Translations under genes and position numbers: made by a program
Notes under the pieces: generated by a model
The model's input: only the letters and a program-made list of their open reading frames with translations
What the model was told of the DNA's origin: nothing
Database searches by the model: none
In this document: in pieces, positions 38,442-46,892 of the stretch
How positions within the stretch are numbered: position 1 is the stretch's first letter
How the letters are laid out: every line of letters starts with the position of its first letter
Assembly (NCBI GenBank): GCA_902585415.1
Contig: CACIDN010000001.1
Span: 46,001 to 110,000 of the forward strand
Direction of reading: 5' to 3'
Source of the DNA: an uncultured Pelagibacteraceae bacterium
Lineage (GTDB): Bacteria; Pseudomonadota; Alphaproteobacteria; Pelagibacterales; Pelagibacteraceae
Length of the DNA: 64,000 bases

Positions 38442-38921
38442 CTTAATTTTTTTTTGTATAAACTTTGGGACCTCGGTGTCTTTTTCAATTACGTCTTCTT
38501 TTTTATTTTTAGGCTGAAATGCGTATAAAAGATGAAGCTTGCAATAGGAAAAATCTTTTAAAGAAGTTCTTCCGCAAAAATAGAAATTTTTTTCATCTGG
38601 ATGTCCAATTGGCCATTTACAAGAATTTTCATCCAACTCCTCAAGTTGTTTGGGATTTTCTGGTTCAAAATCTTTTTCTATGATCAGTGATTTAAATTTT
38701 CCTCTTTTAGTCCTTCTTGTATTTGAATTTTTTAATTTATTTGTTTGTTTACAATTTGAGATTTTTTTTGTTATAATTTTCCCTGATAAATTTAGTCTGT
38801 GAGCTTTTCCTATTACAGCATTTCTACTAACACCACCTAATATCCCTGCAATTTGGCTTGCTGTATTGCCTTTACCCCAAAGTGCTTTTAATTTTGCGAC
38901 CTTTTCCTCAGTCCAACTCAT
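38433..38921 (-). CDS. gcrA: GcrA cell cycle regulator family protein
   Basis: MSWTEEKVAKLKALWGKGNTASQIAGILGGVSRNAVIGKAHRLNLSGK; C-terminal CKWPIGHP...FCG. Confidence 0.92.
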   Translation of the reverse strand: MSWTEEKVAKLKALWGKGNTASQIAGILGGVSRNAVIGKAHRLNLSGKIITKKISNCKQTNKLKNSNTRRTKRGKFKSLIIEKDFEPENPKQLEELDENSCKWPIGHPDEKNFYFCGRTSLKDFSYCKLHLLYAFQPKNKKEDVIEKDTEVPKFIQKKIKSA

Positions 38922-39043
38922 TTGCTATATTTGGTTAATTTTCTTAATATATACACAATATATAGATAAAACGGATTTTATTGTATAACAAGTAAATTTT
39001 TTTATTTCTTAACAGGTTTAATGCAATATTAAGATTTATATCA

Positions 39044-39856
39044 ATGGTTGAATTAAATTCAAAATATAAAATTGGAAAGAGGCGGTTTGGGCTTGTAAAT
39101 TGGATTGGCTTCATATCTTTATATAAAAAGGAGACTTTACGTTTTTTAATTGTATCAGGTCAAACAATTTTGGGACCAGTTCTTACAGGAATTCTATTTT
39201 TAATTGTTTTATCTATCGCTTGGGGCGAGGATAGAGGAGAAGTTCTAGGTTTACCTTTCATAGAATTTTTAGCGCCAGGGCTTATATCAATGCAAGTAAT
39301 TCAACAATCTTTTTCTCATTCATCCTCTTCGCTGTTAGGTGGTAAAATGATGGGAAGCATTATAGATTTAATTGGAAGCCCTCTTTCGGCAGGAGAGGTT
39401 ACAATAGCTATCATTTTGGCTTCAGTAACTAGAGCATTTATAATTTGTGTTACGTCAATTTTTTGTTTTAACTTTTTTGTAGAAATAAGCATATTAAATT
39501 ATTATCAATTCTTTATTTTTTTGATCTTTTCCTCTTTTTTAATGGGAGCATTAGGTTTCATAGCTGGAATATGGGCTGATAGATACGATAATATGGCAAC
39601 TATTACTAATTTTATAATAATACCTTTATCTTTTTTATCAGGAACGTTTTATTCAATTGAAAGACTTCCAAATATATTAAAAGAAATGAGTTTTTATAAC
39701 CCTTTTTTTCATATGATTGATGGCTTAAGATATTCAATGATTGGTATTAGTGACGGCTCCACAATGTTTGGACTAATTTATCTATTATCTTTTAATTTAG
39801 TCTTGTGGTTGGTCGCTTATTATTTATATAAAATAGGATATAAAATAAAAACATGA
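39044..39856 (+). CDS. ABC-2 type transporter permease
   Basis: Six TM segments, GSIIDLIGSPLSAGEVTIAI, SFLSGTFYSIERLPNIL. Confidence 0.85.
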   Translation: MVELNSKYKIGKRRFGLVNWIGFISLYKKETLRFLIVSGQTILGPVLTGILFLIVLSIAWGEDRGEVLGLPFIEFLAPGLISMQVIQQSFSHSSSSLLGGKMMGSIIDLIGSPLSAGEVTIAIILASVTRAFIICVTSIFCFNFFVEISILNYYQFFIFLIFSSFLMGALGFIAGIWADRYDNMATITNFIIIPLSFLSGTFYSIERLPNILKEMSFYNPFFHMIDGLRYSMIGISDGSTMFGLIYLLSFNLVLWLVAYYLYKIGYKIKT

Positions 39857-41019
39857 GTAATTTAGCAAAAAATTATAATAGAAAGAAAATTTCGTTTAAA
39901 TATGGAAAAGGTGCCTATTTATTTTCAACTAATAAAAAAAAATATCTTGATTTCGTACAAGGTATAGCTGTAAATTCTTTGGGTCATGCCCACCCTAAAC
40001 TTGTATCGACTATTAGAAATCAATCACAAAAACTTTGGCACGTTTCTAACGCTTTCCAAATTCCAGAAGGCGAAAAATTAGCTCAAAAGTTATGTAAAAA
40101 AACTTTTGCGGATTATGTTATATTTCAAAATAGTGGTGCAGAGGCAACAGAAGCATCAGTTAAAGTGGCGAGAAGATATTTTTATTCTATTGGAAAACCA
40201 AATAAAAACCGGATTTTGTGCATTAAAAACTCATTTCACGGAAGAACATTAGCTGCAATTTTTGCTAGTGGTTCAAAAAAAATGACAGAGGGATTTGGAC
40301 CAAAGATAGCCGGTTTTGATCACTTCAAATTTGGTGATCATGAATCTTTAAAGAATAAAATAAATAAAAATACTGCAGCGATAATGATTGAAACTATTAT
40401 GGGAGAGGGAGGAATTAAAGTAATTCCAGACTGGTGTTTAAGAGAACTTAGAAAGTTGTGTGATAAAAAAAAAATTTTATTAATTCTTGATGAAGTACAA
40501 TGTGGAGTAGCAAGATCAGGTGATTTTTTTGCGTTCGAAAAATCAAAAGTTAAACCTGATATAGTTCCTATTGCTAAAGGAATTGGGGGTGGTTTTCCAA
40601 TAGGCGCAGTATTAATGAACAAAAAAGTTGCGACTGGTATAATCCCAGGATCCCATGGTTCAACTTTTGGAGGAAATCCATTAGCCATGTCTGTAGGCAA
40701 TACTGTGATGGATATAGTTTCTAATAAAAAATTTTTAAAAAACGTAAAGAATTTATCGAGATATTTTTTTTTAAATTTGAATAAAATTAAACACAAATAT
40801 CCAAACATAATTAAAGATATAAGAGGCAAAGGGTTGTTAATTGGAATTCAACTCTATAAAGATCCGAATATATTTATAAAAAAATTAATGGATAAAAGAT
40901 TGTTAACTATACGAGCAGCGGAAAATATTATTAGAATTTTACCACCTTTAAATGTTAAGAAAAAAGAAATAGATATTTCCATTAAAATCATATCAAAAGT
41001 TTGCGAGAACTTTAAATAA
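39853..41019 (+). CDS. argD: Acetylornithine aminotransferase
   Basis: FQNSGAEATEASVKVARRY, LILDEVQCGVARSG, PIAKGIGGGFPIGA. Confidence 0.93.
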   Translation: MSNLAKNYNRKKISFKYGKGAYLFSTNKKKYLDFVQGIAVNSLGHAHPKLVSTIRNQSQKLWHVSNAFQIPEGEKLAQKLCKKTFADYVIFQNSGAEATEASVKVARRYFYSIGKPNKNRILCIKNSFHGRTLAAIFASGSKKMTEGFGPKIAGFDHFKFGDHESLKNKINKNTAAIMIETIMGEGGIKVIPDWCLRELRKLCDKKKILLILDEVQCGVARSGDFFAFEKSKVKPDIVPIAKGIGGGFPIGAVLMNKKVATGIIPGSHGSTFGGNPLAMSVGNTVMDIVSNKKFLKNVKNLSRYFFLNLNKIKHKYPNIIKDIRGKGLLIGIQLYKDPNIFIKKLMDKRLLTIRAAENIIRILPPLNVKKKEIDISIKIISKVCENFK

Positions 41020-41949
41020 ATGAATCATTTTTTAAATTTAAAAGATATTAAAGTTTATGATTTAAGAAAAATATTGGCAGACGCAAAAAAAAGAAAAAAT
41101 TTGAGAAAAAAAATGAATACTTTAGAAATTGACAATGGATCACCCTTAAAAGATAAATTATTGATTCAAATGTTTGAAAAATCAAGTTTAAGAACTAGAC
41201 TGAGTTTTTATTTAGCAATTAAACAACTAGGAGGAGGCGCTGTGACACTTCGATCAAATGAACTTCATCTAGGGCATGGCGGTGAAAGTATCGAAGATAC
41301 TGCTAAAATCTTATCAACTTTTGGTGATGGTTTTATGTTTAGAACAGATAGTGATAAAAAAGTAGAAAAGTTTAAAACATATTTGTCAATTCCTTTAATA
41401 AATGGTTTAAGCCCGTCATCTCATCCAACTCAAGTTTTATCAGACATATTTACGGTTGAAGAGATAAAGAAAAAATCTATATCAAAATTAAAAATTTGTT
41501 GGATTGGTGATTCTAATAACGTGTTAAACAGCTTAATTGCTGCTTCTGTAAAATTTTCTTTTAAATTAAGTGTAGGGTGTCCAAAAAAATTTGGACCGAA
41601 AAAAGAAATTATGCACTGGGTAAAAAAAAATAAGAAAAAAGTATATATTTATAATGACCCAAAAAAAGCAGTGCATGGAGCGGATGTGATATTCTCTGAT
41701 AAAGTCATTTCTATAAACGATAAGGGAAATAAAAAATTAAAAATGAAAGAATTTAAAAAATTTAAAATTACTAACAAATTAATGAATTATGCTAACAAAA
41801 ATTGTATTTTTTTACATTGTTTGCCACGCGGTAATGAAGTTACAAATGAAGTTTTCTTAGGTAAAAAATCACATGTTTGGTTGCAAGCATCAAATAGAGT
41901 GCATGTGCAAAAAAGTATTTTATTGTATTGCTTTGGTAAATTAGGGTAA
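41020..41949 (+). CDS. argF: Ornithine carbamoyltransferase
   Basis: FEKSSLRTRLSF, HPTQVLSDIFT, HCLPRGNEVTNEVF. Confidence 0.95.
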   Translation: MNHFLNLKDIKVYDLRKILADAKKRKNLRKKMNTLEIDNGSPLKDKLLIQMFEKSSLRTRLSFYLAIKQLGGGAVTLRSNELHLGHGGESIEDTAKILSTFGDGFMFRTDSDKKVEKFKTYLSIPLINGLSPSSHPTQVLSDIFTVEEIKKKSISKLKICWIGDSNNVLNSLIAASVKFSFKLSVGCPKKFGPKKEIMHWVKKNKKKVYIYNDPKKAVHGADVIFSDKVISINDKGNKKLKMKEFKKFKITNKLMNYANKNCIFLHCLPRGNEVTNEVFLGKKSHVWLQASNRVHVQKSILLYCFGKLG

Positions 41950-42486
41950 AGGAAGAGGATTATCAGAGTATTTGTTCAAATATAAAATAACTGAAGCTCT
42001 ATCTTTTTCTTTCCTTAGACCAGCATAAGCCATTTTAGTACCCTTTATCCATTTTTGTGGTTTTATTAAAAAACCATTTAATTCCTCAAAAGACCAACTC
42101 TTTTCGTAATTCATCAGTGCTTTCGAATACTTATAATCTTCAATTGCCCCAATTTTTCTTCCGACAACATTATATAATGCAGGTCCTATGTTGTTGCCTC
42201 CACCAGCTTGTATGGAGTGACAAGCTGAACATTTTTTAAATACTTTTTCACCATGATTTATATCTGCTAAAGCCATTAAGGCAGAAATATCAATCTTTTC
42301 CTCAACTTGCTTAATTTTATCACCAACTACTTGCTTAATATCACCCTCAGGTATTTCAACTTTGTAAGCAGAACTCTCCAATTTTTCTACTTTAAATATA
42401 ACATTTGATATCTTACTAATCCCTATTATTAACAGCGCTACTAGAAGAATTGATGCTATAATTTTATTTAACTCAAATGAATCCAT
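41941..42486 (-). CDS. Membrane-anchored c-type cytochrome (CycM-like)
   Basis: N-terminal TM; CSACHS haem motif; GPALYNVVGRKIGAIEDYKYSKALMNY; KMAYAGL. Confidence 0.9.
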   Translation of the reverse strand: MDSFELNKIIASILLVALLIIGISKISNVIFKVEKLESSAYKVEIPEGDIKQVVGDKIKQVEEKIDISALMALADINHGEKVFKKCSACHSIQAGGGNNIGPALYNVVGRKIGAIEDYKYSKALMNYEKSWSFEELNGFLIKPQKWIKGTKMAYAGLRKEKDRASVILYLNKYSDNPLPLP

Positions 42487-42577
42487 TTCCTATATAATAC
42501 TAACATATAACATGTTAATTGAAAAAAATGCTAACAAAAAAAAGTTTGCGTCCCAAAGACGCACAACGTAACAAATT

Positions 42578-43318
42578 ATGTCTAAAACTATCATTTTAAT
42601 ACCATCCAGATTAAGCGCAAATCGTTTACCAAATAAACCTTTGCTTAAGATCAATGGTTTATCAATAATCCAGCATGTTTATAATAGAGCTAAAGAGTCA
42701 GGCGTTGGTAAAGTTTATGTTGCAACTGGTGACAAAAATATAGCTGAGGATATTAAAAAAATTAATGGCAAATGTATTATAACTAAAAGAAACCACAAGA
42801 CTGGCACAGATAGAATATTTGAGGCATACAAAAAAATTAGACATAAAGTTGATTGTGAGTACATAATTAATTTGCAAGGAGATGAGCCATTTATAGATCC
42901 ACTTGATATAGTTAATTTAAACAATAAGATTAAAAGTAAAAATTCTGACATTGGCACACTTGCCAGTAAAATTAAGAAAGAGCAATTTTCCGATATTAGT
43001 ATTGTAAAAGTTATCACCGAGCAAAACATAGTAAAAAAAAAAATATCTAAAGCAAAGAAATTTGCTCGAAATTGTAAATTTAATAAAAACAATAATATCT
43101 ATGCACATATTGGAATATATCAATACAAAACGTTAATTTTAGAAAAATTTATAAACTTTAAACAATCAAAAAAAGAGATCAAAAATAGACTTGAACAATT
43201 AAGAGCACTTGATAATGGTTTAAATATTGATGTAGTCTATACTAAAAATAACTCATTAGGCATAGACACAGTAAAGGATTATGTAGAAATAAAAAAAATT
43301 ATGGAATATAAAATTTAA
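42578..43318 (+). CDS. kdsB: 3-deoxy-manno-octulosonate cytidylyltransferase
   Basis: IPSRLSANRLPNKPLLKINGLSIIQHVYNRA; INLQGDEPFIDP; GIDTVKD. Confidence 0.95.
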   Translation: MSKTIILIPSRLSANRLPNKPLLKINGLSIIQHVYNRAKESGVGKVYVATGDKNIAEDIKKINGKCIITKRNHKTGTDRIFEAYKKIRHKVDCEYIINLQGDEPFIDPLDIVNLNNKIKSKNSDIGTLASKIKKEQFSDISIVKVITEQNIVKKKISKAKKFARNCKFNKNNNIYAHIGIYQYKTLILEKFINFKQSKKEIKNRLEQLRALDNGLNIDVVYTKNNSLGIDTVKDYVEIKKIMEYKI

Positions 43319-43321
43319 CAT

Positions 43322-44155
43322 ATGAAAATATTTTATCAAGGTTCTCCTGGAGCGTACTCACATTTAGCTGCTAAAAAAATTCATCCAAATAATGAATTTA
43401 TTCCATGCAAAACATTTGAAGAGTGTTTTAAAAATTGTAATCAAAATTCAAATTATAAGACTATAATACCTGTAGAAAATTCTATAGCAGGTAGAGTTGC
43501 TGATATTCAGTATTTAATTAATAAATATAAACTACAAATTTATGCTGAGCATTTTGAGGAAATAAAACATAATCTTATGGCAATAGAAGGTGTAAAAATA
43601 AAAAACATAAAATCTGTTAGATCTCACTCGCAAGCAATATCACAATGTCAGAAAATTATTAATGAATTCAAATTTGAGCCAATTATTGCTGCTGATACTG
43701 CTGGCAGTGCTAGGTTTTTGAGCGAAAACAAAATACGTAATGAGGCTGCAATAGCATCTGAGTTAGCTGCAAAAATATATAAATTAGAAATAATAAAGAG
43801 CAATATCGAGGATAATCATGGTAATGTTACAAGGTTTTTAATAATGGGAAAAAATGCAATTCATCCTGAATTTAAAAATAAAAATTATATTACAAGTTGT
43901 ATATTTAAAGTTAAAAATAAACCTGCTGCTCTGTATAAATGCTTAGGTGGCTTTGCTACGAATAATGTAAATCTGAGTAAATTAGAAAGTTTCTCAGATC
44001 AAAACAGTTTTGAGCAATATTTATTTATTTGTGAAATGTATGGACATATAGAGGATCCAAGAATTCAAAAATCCCTTGAGGAATTAGCTTTTCACACAGT
44101 ATCTTTAGATATATTGGGGGTTTACGAAGCAAGCAGATATAGAAACATAAAATAG
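43322..44155 (+). CDS. pheA: Prephenate dehydratase
   Basis: YQGSPGAYSHLAAKK, IPVENSIAGRV, SHSQAISQC, NVTRFLIM plus ACT domain. Confidence 0.94.
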   Translation: MKIFYQGSPGAYSHLAAKKIHPNNEFIPCKTFEECFKNCNQNSNYKTIIPVENSIAGRVADIQYLINKYKLQIYAEHFEEIKHNLMAIEGVKIKNIKSVRSHSQAISQCQKIINEFKFEPIIAADTAGSARFLSENKIRNEAAIASELAAKIYKLEIIKSNIEDNHGNVTRFLIMGKNAIHPEFKNKNYITSCIFKVKNKPAALYKCLGGFATNNVNLSKLESFSDQNSFEQYLFICEMYGHIEDPRIQKSLEELAFHTVSLDILGVYEASRYRNIK

Positions 44156-44203
44156 ATAAAAACTTTTCTTGTGGACTAGAAAATATTACTGTTATAATAA
44201 TTT

Positions 44204-44292
44204 GGGGGCCAATCAGGTGGTATTGCCATGAATTCCCCCAGGCTTGAAAAAGAGCAAGGGTAATGAGTATTTTCCAGGTTGGTTGGTCTCCT
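44204..44292 (+). ncRNA. ffs: Bacterial small SRP RNA (4.5S type)
   Basis: GGGGGCCAA pairs with TTGGTCTCC at the ends. Apical CAGG-CTT-GAAA-AAG-AGCA matches the SRP core CAGG-TCC-GGAA-GGA-AGCA with compensatory stem changes. Lies immediately upstream of dnaX. Confidence 0.85.
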
Positions 44293-44296
44293 TTAA

Positions 44297-45973
44297 ATGG
44301 AAATAAACAAAAAAATACTCGCAATTAAATATAGACCTCAGATCTTTGAAGACTTGATTGGTCAAGATATTATAGTTGAGGCGTTAAAAAAATCTATTAA
44401 ACAAAACTCCATACCAAATGCTTACCTCTTCACTGGCATTAGAGGTGTTGGTAAAACTACTGTTGCAAGAATTCTAGCAAAATCTTTAAATTGTCTTAAT
44501 AGACAAATTAATGATTGCAAAACTAACAAATGTAATAATTGTGAAGAAATTTCAGAGTCAAGACATATAGATGTTTTAGAGATTGATGCAGCAAGCAAAA
44601 CAGGAGTAGAAGATGTTAGAGATTTAATTGAATTTTCAAGATACCCGCCCACATCATCCAAATTTAAAATTTTTATAATTGATGAGGTACACATGTTAAG
44701 CAAGCAAGCGTTTAATGCATTATTAAAAACTCTTGAAGAGCCACCTAAATATTTAAAATTTATTTTTGCAACCACCGAAGTTACTAAAATACCAATTACT
44801 GTTCTTTCGAGATGCCAGCGATTTGATTTAATGAGAGTTGAATTTGATATACTCTTAAAGTTTTTAAAAGATGTTTTGAATTTTGAAAAAAACAACTTAC
44901 CAGATGATGTTATTAAATTGATAATTAAAATTTCCGAAGGCTCTGTAAGAGACGCGCTGTCGCTAATGGACAGAATTTTATTAAACACGTCAGAAGATAA
45001 TAAAAATGTTGATTTAAAATTGGCTTATGAAGTATTTGGTTATCTAGATAAAAGCTATTTGATAGACTTGTTAGAAAAACTATTAAAAGGTGATGAGGCT
45101 AATGTGATATCACAGTATAGAAATATTTATAACAAGGGTATTGAACCAAAACTTTTTTTAAATAATTTTTTAGAAATTATCTATTATTTAAAAAATTTAA
45201 AAAACTTTAAGAAAGAGTCATTTAGAGAATTAAATAATAATGAGTTCGAAAGTTTAGAAAAATTGTATGAAAGAGTTGATAATAAAACTTTATTTTTATT
45301 CTGGCAATTTACTGTTGATGCTATAAGTGAAATTAATCTAGTATCTAATCAAAATTTGTCGGTCGAAATGTTTTTAGTAAGATTATTATATCTAAAAGAT
45401 CATAATAAAAGTCCAAATGATAACTCTAATAAAATAATAAAGGGGATCGAAAATTTGGAAAAAAACAATCAAACTTTAGAGACAGATAAAAAAAAAGAAA
45501 ATTTAATGAATAATAACCAAGCCATAAATCAAATCAAAATTTCATCTCAGAAATTGACCGAAACTGATTTAAAAAAAAAAAATTTTGAAAGTAAAAATAA
45601 AATACAATCTATGTCTGATTTAATTGAAATATGCTCAAAGAAAAAAGAAATTGGGTTGAAATTTGAATTAGAAAATAACGTAAATTTAGTCAGTTTTAAA
45701 AGTAATCAAATTGAAATATCGTTTAATGATAACCTTGACAAAAATTTCGTAAAAAATTTAACGTCAAAATTGTCGGATTGGACTGGCGAAAGGTGGATAA
45801 TTACTTTATCAAAAAAAAGGGGCTCTCAATCAGTTAATGAAATTAAATTACAAAAAGATAAAAAAAAAATTAAAGAACTCGAGCAAAATAGCTCTTACAA
45901 AAAAATGTTAAAATTTTTTCCAGATGTTGAAATTGTAACAATTAAAAGTCTAGAAGAGGAACACGATGAATGA
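44297..45973 (+). CDS. dnaX: DNA polymerase III subunit gamma/tau
   Basis: KYRPQIFEDLIGQDIIVEALKKSI, FTGIRGVGKTTVARILAKSLNC, IIDEVHMLSKQAFNALLKTLEEPP. Confidence 0.95.
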   Translation: MEINKKILAIKYRPQIFEDLIGQDIIVEALKKSIKQNSIPNAYLFTGIRGVGKTTVARILAKSLNCLNRQINDCKTNKCNNCEEISESRHIDVLEIDAASKTGVEDVRDLIEFSRYPPTSSKFKIFIIDEVHMLSKQAFNALLKTLEEPPKYLKFIFATTEVTKIPITVLSRCQRFDLMRVEFDILLKFLKDVLNFEKNNLPDDVIKLIIKISEGSVRDALSLMDRILLNTSEDNKNVDLKLAYEVFGYLDKSYLIDLLEKLLKGDEANVISQYRNIYNKGIEPKLFLNNFLEIIYYLKNLKNFKKESFRELNNNEFESLEKLYERVDNKTLFLFWQFTVDAISEINLVSNQNLSVEMFLVRLLYLKDHNKSPNDNSNKIIKGIENLEKNNQTLETDKKKENLMNNNQAINQIKISSQKLTETDLKKKNFESKNKIQSMSDLIEICSKKKEIGLKFELENNVNLVSFKSNQIEISFNDNLDKNFVKNLTSKLSDWTGERWIITLSKKRGSQSVNEIKLQKDKKKIKELEQNSSYKKMLKFFPDVEIVTIKSLEEEHDE

Positions 45974-46283
45974 TTTTAGTAAAATACTAGAAAAGGCAAA
46001 AGAAATTGAAACTAAAGTTAAAGAGAGTCAACAAAAAATAAAAAATATTAAAGCAGAGGGAGTGTCAGGAGGTGGATCTGTAAAAATAATCTTAAATGGC
46101 GATGGAGAAATAGAAAAACTTCAATTATCAGATCAGATCTTAAAAGAAGATAAAAATTTTATTGAAGATCTAATAGTAGCTGCACACAATAATGCAAAAA
46201 ATAATTTAAAATCCAAAACTTCAGATGAACTTTCCAAAGTCACTGGTGGATTTGGTATTCCTGGATTTAAGTGGCCATTATAA
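45966..46283 (+). CDS. YbaB/EbfC family nucleoid-associated protein
   Basis: GEGVSGGGSVKIILNGDGEIEKLQLSD-like; dnaX-ybaB-recR synteny. Confidence 0.92.
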   Translation: MNDFSKILEKAKEIETKVKESQQKIKNIKAEGVSGGGSVKIILNGDGEIEKLQLSDQILKEDKNFIEDLIVAAHNNAKNNLKSKTSDELSKVTGGFGIPGFKWPL

Positions 46284-46286
46284 ATC

Positions 46287-46892
46287 ATGATGGAACTGAA
46301 AGAAATTGAACTATTAATAAAAGCTATATCTAAATTTCCGGGTTTAGGGCCAAAATCAGCAAAAAGAATTATTTTAAAACTGATTAATAATAAAGATGAG
46401 ATAATGAAGCCCACCATAAATGCTATGGCCAATGTATACAAAAATATTTCACGGTGTAATTATTGTGGTGCTTTAAAGTCTTTTAAAGATGGTTGTTCCG
46501 GCTATAAAAATTGTGAAAATTTACAAAAAAAATTTACTAAGATTTGTGTTGTTGAAAATGTTGCTGATCAATGGTGTATTGAAAGTACCAATATTTTTAA
46601 AGGTTATTTTCATATACTTGGTGGAACTATATCTGGATCTATCGAGAAAGAGCAAAGATTGATAATTGCCTCTTTAGTAGAAAGAGTGAAAAAACAAAAT
46701 ATAGAGGAAGTTATTGTTGCTACCAGTGCAACCGTTGAAGGCCAAACAACAGCCTTCTTTATAGAAGAAACTCTAAAAAACATAAATGTAAAAATATCTA
46801 AGTTAGCCCAAGGTTTGCCAGTGGGAGGTGAAATTGAAAGTTTAGACGATGGCACATTATTTTCGGCTTTTAAAAATAGGACAAAGCTTTAA
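46287..46892 (+). CDS. recR: Recombination protein RecR
   Basis: FPGLGPKSAKRIILKL, C4 zinc region CNYCG...C...C, YHVLGG-like FHILGGTISG, TVEGQTTAFFI, RLAQGLPVGGEIE. Confidence 0.94.
   Translation: MMELKEIELLIKAISKFPGLGPKSAKRIILKLINNKDEIMKPTINAMANVYKNISRCNYCGALKSFKDGCSGYKNCENLQKKFTKICVVENVADQWCIESTNIFKGYFHILGGTISGSIEKEQRLIIASLVERVKKQNIEEVIVATSATVEGQTTAFFIEETLKNINVKISKLAQGLPVGGEIESLDDGTLFSAFKNRTKL

Noticed and set aside
39044-39856. ABC-2 permease without its ATPase as a novel system
   Set aside because: Partner ATPases are often encoded elsewhere; nothing in the flanking sequence indicates a new system.
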